A stretch of DNA of 12,493 nucleotides from CAYHDN01 sp964355425 (GTDB lineage: Bacteria; Patescibacteriota; UBA1384; XYA2-FULL-43-10; CAINNR01). The translations under genes were made by a program, and so were the position numbers. The stretch covers positions 1 through 12,493 of the forward strand of contig CAYHDN010000024.1 in the NCBI GenBank assembly GCA_964355425.1, in the 5' to 3' direction. This document shows positions 6,175-11,494 of the stretch, one piece after another; position 1 is the first letter of the stretch; each line of letters begins with the position of its first letter. Below the pieces are notes generated by a model. It ran no database searches. It was not told where the DNA came from and was given only the letters and a program-made list of their open reading frames with translations.

Positions 6175-6915
6175 ATGACCGAAGAATTTCAGTTGAAAGC
6201 TACAAGCAGAGCTGAGACGAAAGCTGCCAGTTTAAGGGTAGAAGGAAAAATTCCGGCCAATATTTACGGCGGTGATTTTAAAAATCAAAATATTTCTGTT
6301 GATAATTTAGCCTTTAACAGGGTTTTCGCTGGAGCCGGAGAATCAAGTTTAATTGATTTGGAAATCGAAAATTCTGAACCGGTAAAGGTTTTGGTTCACG
6401 AAGTACAGATTGATCCGGTGACAATGAGACCGATTCATATTGATTTTTACAAAGTTAATATGAAAGAAAAGATTAAGACAGAAATTCCTCTAAAGCAGAT
6501 CGGCGAATCACCGGCGGTTCTTGATCTTGAGGGTTCGTTGGTGACTAATAAAGACGCGATTGAAGTTGAATGTTTACCATCTGATTTGGTCCATGAAATT
6601 GAAGTTGACATTTCAGTTTTGAAAACTTTTGACGATGTGATAAAAGTATTTGATATAAAAATACCGGCGGGGATAGAAGTTTTGGATGATCCTGAAGAAG
6701 TGGCTATTTTAATTCAGCCACCCCGAAGTGAGGAAGAAATGGCCGAACTCGAAGAAAAGCCGGAAGAAGATGTTGAGGCAGTTGAAGTTCCTGGCGAGAA
6801 ACCGGCTGAAGGTGAGGAAGCAGTTGAGGGCGGGGAAGGTGAGTCGGAAACAGAAGCCGCTCCGTCCGGAGGCGCAACTGAAGAGCCAAAACCGACAGAA
6901 GAAAAGAAAGAATGA
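6175..6915 (+). CDS. rplY: 50S ribosomal protein L25, CTC/TL5 form, with acidic tail
   Basis: Binds 5S rRNA in the central protuberance of the large subunit. Residues 1-92 are the L25 domain (GKIPANIYGG; VLVHEVQIDPVTMRPIHIDF), and residues 95-183 are the beta-rich CTC/TL5 C-terminal domain (EIPLKQIGESPAV...LDDPEEVAILIQPP). Residues 184-246 are a disordered, mostly acidic tail (EEKPEEDVEAVEVPGEKP), ending in TEEKKE. The ATG lies three bases after the upstream stop and lacks a clear ribosome site, so translational coupling is likely. A strong hairpin terminator follows the stop. The tail is longer than usual and resembles those of S16 and KhpA here. Confidence 0.95.
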   Translation: MTEEFQLKATSRAETKAASLRVEGKIPANIYGGDFKNQNISVDNLAFNRVFAGAGESSLIDLEIENSEPVKVLVHEVQIDPVTMRPIHIDFYKVNMKEKIKTEIPLKQIGESPAVLDLEGSLVTNKDAIEVECLPSDLVHEIEVDISVLKTFDDVIKVFDIKIPAGIEVLDDPEEVAILIQPPRSEEEMAELEEKPEEDVEAVEVPGEKPAEGEEAVEGGEGESETEAAPSGGATEEPKPTEEKKE

Positions 6916-6929
6916 GTCCGGCTTATACG

Positions 6930-6963
6930 TAATAAAAATCGCCCGCATGGGTGATTTTTATTA
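6930..6963. terminator. Bidirectional intrinsic terminator between rplY and the HD gene
   Basis: A 15-bp stem (left arm 6930-6944, right arm 6949-6963, one G-U pair) closes on a GCAT loop. The outer part is A-rich on the left and T-rich on the right (GATTTTTATTA), so it works as a U-tract terminator on both strands, for rplY and for the convergent HD gene. Confidence 0.85.
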
Positions 6964-6988
6964 TGCAAGATTTCTCGAAAATAAATTG

Positions 6989-7024
6989 TCACATATATAC
7001 AACCGGCCGGCTAAATATATGTGA
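6989..7024. repeat. Inverted repeat between rplY and the HD gene
   Basis: Nine-base arms TCACATATA (6989-6997) and TATATGTGA (7016-7024) flank an 18-base centre containing the palindrome CCGGCCGG. It lies just after the stop of the - strand HD gene. It could assist termination; no other role is evident. Confidence 0.5.
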
Positions 7025-7034
7025 ACTCTGAAGA

Positions 7035-7613
7035 TTATGGTTTTGTAATTTCTTCTGACAACAGCATCGTCGCTTGATATTTTGGCTTAACCAATTTTTT
7101 TGACTCGTTAAAATGCAATCTTCGCCATTTGTTTTCAAGTTTTTTCTTGATTGATTTTGCGGCCAAGATTGGAGTTAATTTTTCCACTACTAGTGTAACG
7201 TAAAATAATCCCGGTAACATATCAAAATTACAAATTGCGTCGGCGTCAGCAATAATCTTTTCCTCCAAGGTTTCTCTGTTAAAACTTGTTGACTGACGAT
7301 GGTGTTCGATACAGGCGAGAACTATCGTTGTTTTTTGGGGATCGTAATTTTGTTTTTCCAAAAAATCCCTAGCAATTCGCGCTGAAGTTAGATGGTGATC
7401 TTTCCGACCAATCATCATTGAGTCGATATCATGTAACCAAGCTGCAATTGAGATAATTTCAGGATTTCCAGCGAGTTTGTGACAGAGTTTTTTTGCATGA
7501 TTTTGCATTGGTACGAAATGCTCAACATAAAGACCATATCCATATTTATTTGTTGGCTTCCTGCATTCACTTTCGACAAATTTTCTAGCTTTTTCGATTA
7601 AGACTTTATTCAT
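7035..7613 (-). CDS. HD-domain phosphohydrolase
   Basis: A 192-residue protein of the HD metal-dependent phosphohydrolase superfamily. The expected metal ligands are present and correctly spaced: H32, H61-D62 (WLHDID), H73/H74 (DHHLTSARIA), H104/H105 (CIEHHRQ) and D123/D125 (DADAI). The domain covers about residues 25-140; the rest is helical and basic (KKKLENKWRRLHFNESKK). Stand-alone HD proteins act on nucleotides, cyclic nucleotides or phosphorylated metabolites, and the substrate cannot be read from sequence. It is transcribed divergently from miaB and ends toward the rplY terminator. The ATG start gives a plausible N-terminus; no clear ribosome site was seen. Confidence 0.88.
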   Translation of the reverse strand: MNKVLIEKARKFVESECRKPTNKYGYGLYVEHFVPMQNHAKKLCHKLAGNPEIISIAAWLHDIDSMMIGRKDHHLTSARIARDFLEKQNYDPQKTTIVLACIEHHRQSTSFNRETLEEKIIADADAICNFDMLPGLFYVTLVVEKLTPILAAKSIKKKLENKWRRLHFNESKKLVKPKYQATMLLSEEITKP

Positions 7614-7662
7614 GCTATAAATATATCCAAATTTCTGCTAAAATCATAGCGCAAAAGGTTAG

Positions 7663-7699
7663 ACACTTTTCCCACACCTACGAGGTGTGGGAAAAGTGT
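7663..7699. repeat. Perfect 17-bp hairpin upstream of miaB, with a copy in glyA
   Basis: Arms 7663-7679 and 7683-7699 are perfectly complementary around a three-base ACG loop. No U run follows on either strand, and the element lies between the divergent HD and miaB genes. A 26-base part of the same sequence recurs at 12291-12316 inside glyA with a single mismatch. Confidence 0.85.
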
Positions 7700-7719
7700 G
7701 AAGTAATGATATTGTATTT

Positions 7720-8745
7720 ATGAAATTCTTTGTTGAAACAATTGGTTGTCAGCAAAATGAATATGATGCGTCGCGGTTGGCGATTTTTTTGAAATCCGCC
7801 GGGTTGGTTGAAACCACTGTAAAAGAAGCCGAGGTGATTTTTATTTTAGCTTGTTCAGTTCGCCAAACTGCAGTTGATCGGATACTTGGAAGGATTAGAA
7901 ACTGGACAAGAGAAAACACCATAAAAAGTGAACGATCGTTCAAAATCCTTGTTACTTCGTGCTTGACACCTGAGGATCAGAACAAAATCGCTGATAAAGG
8001 TGCTTATTATTGGCAATTTGGAGATGTGAAAAGTTTGGAAAAAATTCTTGAGGAAAAAATATCTAACAAAACTTTCGGCCAATCCAGCGATTCTGTTTAT
8101 ATACCTATTATGACCGGTTGTAATAATTTTTGTTCCTATTGTATTGTCCCATACACTCGCGGCCGAGAAAAATCACGGCCAATGAAAGATGTTATCAAGG
8201 AAATATCAGCGCTAACCAAAACCGGAAAAAAAGAAATTGTGCTCTTGGGTCAGAATGTCAATTCATACGAATTTGGATTTGCGAAATTGCTAAAAAATAT
8301 TAATGATTTGCCGGGCAATTTTCAGGTTTCATTTATGTCAAATCATCCGAAAGACATAACAAAAGATGTAATTGAAACGATTACAACTTTGCCGAAAATC
8401 AAAAAGCAAATTCATCTGCCATTGCAATCGGGATCGGATAGAATCCTAAAAGCAATGAATCGGCCATATACTGCCGAAGAATATCTTCGGCTAGTCAAAA
8501 GTCTAAAGTCGAAAGTCCATCAAGTAAAAATTACAACGGATATCATTGTAGGTTTTCCTGGCGAAACAGCAGAAGATTTTCAGCAAACTATTGAGGTTTG
8601 CAAGAAGGTTGAGTTTTCTTCGGCATATATTAACAAGTATTCACCTCGGAAAGGGACTGCGTCATTTAAACTCGGTGATCCGATAAGCTGGGAAGAGAAG
8701 CAGCGAAGATGGAAAATATTAAATGAACTCATAAACAAAAAATAG
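7720..8745 (+). CDS. miaB: tRNA methylthiotransferase MiaB, lacking the TRAM domain
   Basis: Radical-SAM enzyme that converts i6A37 to ms2i6A37 in tRNAs reading U-starting codons. The N-terminal methylthiotransferase domain carries the three ligands of the auxiliary iron-sulfur cluster, C10 (ETIGCQQNEYD), C45 (ILACSVRQTA) and C81 (VTSCLTPE). The radical-SAM domain has C134-x3-C138-x2-C141 (GCNNFCSYCIVPYTRGRE). LLGQNVNSY (175-183), HLPLQSGS (232-239), MNRPYT and DIIVGFPGET fit MiaB better than RimO or MtaB. MiaB is usually 430-450 residues and ends in a TRAM RNA-binding domain; this protein stops at 341, right after YSPRKGTASF...RRWKILNEL. A hairpin terminator follows, so this looks like its natural end. 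miaA is not in the window. Confidence 0.93.
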   Translation: MKFFVETIGCQQNEYDASRLAIFLKSAGLVETTVKEAEVIFILACSVRQTAVDRILGRIRNWTRENTIKSERSFKILVTSCLTPEDQNKIADKGAYYWQFGDVKSLEKILEEKISNKTFGQSSDSVYIPIMTGCNNFCSYCIVPYTRGREKSRPMKDVIKEISALTKTGKKEIVLLGQNVNSYEFGFAKLLKNINDLPGNFQVSFMSNHPKDITKDVIETITTLPKIKKQIHLPLQSGSDRILKAMNRPYTAEEYLRLVKSLKSKVHQVKITTDIIVGFPGETAEDFQQTIEVCKKVEFSSAYINKYSPRKGTASFKLGDPISWEEKQRRWKILNELINKK

Positions 8746-8786
8746 CAATTATATAGTATAGGACTGAATAATTAGCTAATGACTCA

Positions 8787-8821
8787 AAAAACATCTCCGA
8801 CTCTTGACAGGAGATGTTTTT
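8787..8821 (+). terminator. Terminator hairpin after miaB
   Basis: A perfect 12-bp stem, AAAAACATCTCC (8787-8798) with GGAGATGTTTTT (8810-8821), encloses an 11-nt loop. The T-rich 3' arm fits a bidirectional intrinsic terminator. Its loop contains the -35 box of the next RNA gene. Confidence 0.7.
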
Positions 8822-8832
8822 AAAGTTACAAT
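8804..8832 (+). promoter_or_regulatory. Near-consensus promoter of noncoding RNA gene 1
   Basis: TTGACA (8804-8809), exactly 17 bp, then TACAAT (8827-8832), predicting a start near 8840. The same two boxes with the same spacing occur at 10968-10996. No start codon with a ribosome site follows. Confidence 0.8.
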
Positions 8833-8839
8833 TGATCCT

Positions 8840-9004
8840 GCACTGTTGTTAAGTGTGTATGGGGCACCGCCCGCAACCCAAAATATCCGCTCCCCCCCGG
8901 ATATCGCATCGCGGGTGGTGTCCCTTCCCCCACCAAATACGTCCGTTGGACGTGTCGTATATCTTGAACCAGCTCCACCTCTTCGGTGGAGCTCCTCTAT
9001 TTTT
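8840..9004 (+). ncRNA. Candidate structured noncoding RNA 1 (between miaB and thrS)
   Basis: About 165 nt follow a strong promoter and are far more GC-rich than the surrounding genes. Bases 8861-8874 pair with 8911-8924 in a 14-bp helix with G-U pairs. Inside it, ATATCC (8883-8888) pairs with GGATAT (8899-8904) around a loop holding seven C residues (8892-8898). A second hairpin is ATACGTCC-GTT-GGACGTGT (8937-8955) with one G-U pair. A terminal hairpin (8971-8993) is followed by TATTTTT. The C-rich loop and the unpaired CCCUUCCCCCACC stretch (8922-8934) could contact a G-rich partner. I found no SRP, tmRNA, RNase P or tRNA signature. It is convergent with the thrS operon. Confidence 0.65.
8971..9004 (+). 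terminator. 3' hairpin of noncoding RNA 1
   Basis: AGCTCCACC (8971-8979) pairs perfectly with GGTGGAGCT (8985-8993) around a five-base loop. A short T run (9000-9004) follows after six bases, a little late for a classical terminator. Confidence 0.6.
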
Positions 9005-9010
9005 ATAGCA

Positions 9011-9208
9011 CTAATTTTTGTTTCGTCGGGCAAATGTCAATTTTAAAATAATCGCAACAATTGCGCCAACGATTATCCAGAGAAAGACAGTTGAGAGAAC
9101 TGTTGCCACCGGATTCTCGACGTAGTAACTGGCATAAAGCGAGGAAAATAGGATAAAAATTATTCCAATAATCAGTCCAATTAATCCGCCAATTAACACA
9201 CCTTTCAT
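9011..9208 (-). CDS. Small two-helix membrane protein, function unknown
   Basis: A 65-residue hydrophobic protein. Residues 3-25 (GVLIGGLIGLIIGIIFILFS) and 36-57 (TVLSTVFLWIIVGAIVAIIL) form two transmembrane helices joined by a short loop (YASYYVENPVA), with a basic tail (KLTFARRNKN). The positively charged C-terminus and Lys2 suggest both ends face the cytoplasm. Its ATG overlaps the thrS stop by four bases (ATGA), so translation is coupled to thrS. Glycine-rich first helices of this kind occur in many small membrane proteins. I recognise no specific family and cannot link it to threonine metabolism. Confidence 0.75.
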   Translation of the reverse strand: MKGVLIGGLIGLIIGIIFILFSSLYASYYVENPVATVLSTVFLWIIVGAIVAIILKLTFARRNKN

Positions 9209-10917
9209 TTTGCCTCCGAAATTTCTTTAATTATCTCATTGATATTTTTTTGTCCTATGTCACCTTCGCCGTATTTACGGACGGCAACTTTTTTCGCCTT
9301 GATCTCTTTATCACCGACAATTAACATGTACGGGATTTTTTGCATTTCAGCGTCACGAATTTTGCGACCAACACTTTCTGATCGCTGATCAATTTCCGCT
9401 CGCACTTCTTTATCTTTCAGTTCTTTAATAATTCCCACGGCATATTCATTGTGTTTATCGGAAATTGGAAGAACAATCGTTTGAACTGGAGCGAGCCACA
9501 GAGGAAACACTCCGGCGATATTTTCAATATAAATTCCCAAAAACCGCTCAATAGCGCCATAAATTACCCGGTGAATCATTACCGGGCGGGTTTTTTCACC
9601 ATTGTCATCGACATAAAACAACTCAAAGTTTTCCGGTTGGGCAAAATCAAGCTGAATTGTGCCACATTGCCAAGTTCTACCAATCGCATCTTTCAAATGA
9701 AAATCAAATTTTGGTCCGTAAAATGCGCCGTCGCCTTTATTAATTTTATGTTCAATTTTATTTTCAACCAAAATTTCCCGCATCGTTGACTCTGCCAATT
9801 TCCAAGCCTCGTCTGAACCGGTTGATTTTTCCGGCCGAGTTGAAAGTTCAATATGATCTATTTCCAGGCCGAATTTTTTATAAACCTCAAAACAGAGGTC
9901 AAAAACTTTCAAAATTTCCTCTTTTACTTGATCTTCGCGACAGAATATATGGGCATCATCTTGTGTGAATTGTCGCAAGCGTATTAAACCGTGCATTTCA
10001 CCGGAACCTTCATTTCGGTGGACCAAACCGATCTCTCCCATTTTAATCGGCAAATCTCGGTATGAACGCATTTTCTCTTTATAAATTAGAATTCCGCCCA
10101 TGCAATTCATCGGTTTGACGCCAAGGGTATAATCTTGATTTTCTGATGTTTTTGCCACAAACATTTTTTCCCGATAATTTTCTAAATGGCCAGATTGTTT
10201 CCACATATCAAGCGATAAAAGTATCGGTGTGTTGACTTCCTCATAATCATTTTTTCTGTGAATCTCCCGCCAATACTCTAAAAGTTTTTGAAAAATAAAC
10301 CAACCCTTGTTGTGCCAGAAGACAAATCCCGGACCTTCCGGATGAAAAGAGAATAAATCCAATTCCTCGCCAATTTTTCGATGATCGCGGTTTTCTGCTT
10401 CCACCCGAGTTTTCAAAAAATCATTTAATTCTTTTTTGTTTTCAAAAGCCAAGCCATAAATCCGCTGGAGCATTTTATTTTTCTCCGAGCCCTTCCAGTA
10501 AGCTCCGGCGATTTTATCCAATTTCCAACCTGTAGATTTCAAATCCGCAGTTGACTCGACGTGAGGACCTTTACAGAGATCGGTAAAATTTCCAGATTTG
10601 TAGATGGTGATATTATCATCGCTCAGGTCTTTGATCAGTTCCTGTTTGTATTCTTGATTGTTAAATTGTTTTATTGCTGAATTGTTATCTAAATCAGTGC
10701 GCTCAAATTTTGCACCGCAGTTAATAATTTTTCGCATTTTTTCTTCCAGCAGTGGCAAATCTTTAGGAATTAAAGTTTGCGGCAGATCGAAATCATAATA
10801 AAAGCCATTTTTAATTGCCGGACCGATTCCCAGCTTGGCTTCCGGAAACATCTCTAAAACTGCCGTTGCTAAAACATGTGAAAGCGAATGCCGAATTGTT
10901 TCAATTTTTTGCTTCAT
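9205..10917 (-). CDS. thrS: Threonyl-tRNA synthetase lacking the TGS domain
   Basis: Charges tRNA-Thr and edits mischarged Ser. The protein begins directly with the editing domain: HSLSH (H10, H14) and CKGPH (C115, H119) form the deacylation site. The class II catalytic core has the zinc ligands C272 (KPMNCMGG), H323 (DDAHIFC) and H449 (MIHRVIYGAIERF). Motif 2 is LVHRNEGSGEMHGL and motif 3 lies around RVIYGAIERFLG. The anticodon-binding domain covers about 475-570 (APVQTIVLPISD...SVGRKIRDAE). Typical bacterial ThrRS has about 640 residues; here the N-terminal TGS domain (about 60 residues) is missing. The promoter lies immediately before the ATG, so this is not a mis-chosen start. It overlaps the next gene by four bases. 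Confidence 0.96.
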   Translation of the reverse strand: MKQKIETIRHSLSHVLATAVLEMFPEAKLGIGPAIKNGFYYDFDLPQTLIPKDLPLLEEKMRKIINCGAKFERTDLDNNSAIKQFNNQEYKQELIKDLSDDNITIYKSGNFTDLCKGPHVESTADLKSTGWKLDKIAGAYWKGSEKNKMLQRIYGLAFENKKELNDFLKTRVEAENRDHRKIGEELDLFSFHPEGPGFVFWHNKGWFIFQKLLEYWREIHRKNDYEEVNTPILLSLDMWKQSGHLENYREKMFVAKTSENQDYTLGVKPMNCMGGILIYKEKMRSYRDLPIKMGEIGLVHRNEGSGEMHGLIRLRQFTQDDAHIFCREDQVKEEILKVFDLCFEVYKKFGLEIDHIELSTRPEKSTGSDEAWKLAESTMREILVENKIEHKINKGDGAFYGPKFDFHLKDAIGRTWQCGTIQLDFAQPENFELFYVDDNGEKTRPVMIHRVIYGAIERFLGIYIENIAGVFPLWLAPVQTIVLPISDKHNEYAVGIIKELKDKEVRAEIDQRSESVGRKIRDAEMQKIPYMLIVGDKEIKAKKVAVRKYGEGDIGQKNINEIIKEISEAK

Positions 10918-10928
10918 AATTTGTTTTT

Positions 10929-10956
10929 ATCATAGCAAAAAAACCAATAAGTTCAA
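10929..10956 (-). promoter_or_regulatory. thrS promoter, near-leaderless
   Basis: On the - strand TTGAAC (10956-10951), 16 bp, then TATGAT (10934-10929). The predicted start, near 10922, is about five bases before the thrS ATG at 10917, leaving no space for a ribosome-binding site or a T-box leader. The -35 is back to back with that of noncoding RNA 2. Confidence 0.6.
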
Positions 10957-10967
10957 AGAGTGTGATC

Positions 10968-10996
10968 TTGACAGTTTTTGTTGATAGATCTACAAT
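10968..10996 (+). promoter_or_regulatory. Near-consensus promoter of noncoding RNA gene 2
   Basis: TTGACA (10968-10973), exactly 17 bp, TACAAT (10991-10996); predicted start at about 11003. Identical boxes and spacing to the promoter at 8804-8832, and divergent from the thrS promoter. Confidence 0.85.
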
Positions 10997-11002
10997 TAAA
11001 AT

Positions 11003-11280
11003 GTAGGAGCGGAATAAAGAAAACTCGATTCCCCCTCAGAAGGGAGCAGCCTAAATCCTGGCGTCTAACGCTGGCAACGAGGATTCGTTGGAGATGCTTG
11101 CATCTCGATACGCGGGTACAAGCTGAAATGCTTGTTTCCCAAGTAACCGGTCAAACCGGTGAATCCGCGGGCTTGGTCGCATCGACCCGTAAGGCTAAAC
11201 CCTCCTACACCTGCCGAAGAATCGTCAAGATTCATGTCCGTAAGACCGTCGCGCTAGTCCCGACGGTCTCTTTCTTTTTT
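11003..11280 (+). ncRNA. Candidate structured noncoding RNA 2 (between thrS and glyA)
   Basis: About 278 nt bounded by a strong promoter and a strong terminator. The 5' end GTAGGAG (11003-11009) pairs with CTCCTAC (11202-11208), closing a domain of about 200 nt. Inside are GAGATG-CTTG-CATCTC (11091-11106, a CUUG tetraloop hairpin), CGCGG/CCGCG (11111-11115 with 11165-11169) enclosing CAAGC...GCTTG (11119-11134) and ACCGGT-CAA-ACCGGT (11146-11160), GGTCG-CAT-CGACC (11175-11187), and AATCCT/AGGATT near 11054-11085. Outside P1, GAATC-GTCAA-GATTC (11219-11233) precedes the terminator. It is GC-rich in an AT-rich genome. The 105-codon frame across it runs through the terminator and resembles nothing. 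I see no tmRNA, RNase P, SRP or tRNA hallmark. Confidence 0.75.
11243..11280 (+). terminator. Intrinsic terminator of noncoding RNA 2
   Basis: AGACCGTCG (11243-11251) pairs perfectly with CGACGGTCT (11261-11269), nine-base loop, followed by CTTTCTTTTTT. A textbook rho-independent terminator on the + strand. Confidence 0.9.
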
Positions 11281-11393
11281 ATATCAGAAATTTAGAGCGC
11301 ATTTTCTTGTTTCATGTTGATTATATCCTGATAGAAAATTACTAAAAAAATAAGAACATGTGGTGGATTATCCGTTTTAAGTATTTGATCACA

Positions 11394-11439
11394 ATAATTA
11401 GTTATGACCTAAACGATCGTTTACTGTCTGACTAATTAT
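11394..11439. repeat. 46-bp concentric palindrome between RNA 2 and glyA
   Basis: Outer arms ATAATTAGT (11394-11402) and ACTAATTAT (11431-11439) and a central 14-bp palindrome TAAACGATCGTTTA (11410-11423) share one centre, separated by seven unmatched bases on each side. It could be a dyad protein-binding site or a weak glyA 3' hairpin. In the rest of 11281-11494 I see no gene or clear signal. Confidence 0.5.
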
Positions 11440-11494
11440 CGGAATTAAATATCTTATCTTAACCAAATTTTACTAAACTAATTTTTTAGAATTG

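Noticed and set aside
8776..9046. Open frames of 80-85 codons on both strands over RNA 1
   Set aside because: They cover the promoter, the miaB terminator hairpin and the structured region, lack ribosome sites and have composition unlike the neighbours.
10918..10967. T-box or other leader upstream of thrS
   Set aside because: The predicted thrS promoter lies within 40 bases of the ATG, leaving no room for a leader, and the structured RNA beyond it is transcribed in the opposite direction.
10978..11295. 105-codon open frame on the + strand across RNA 2
   Set aside because: It begins upstream of the predicted transcript start, runs through the terminator hairpin and its U run, has no ribosome site, and its protein looks random.
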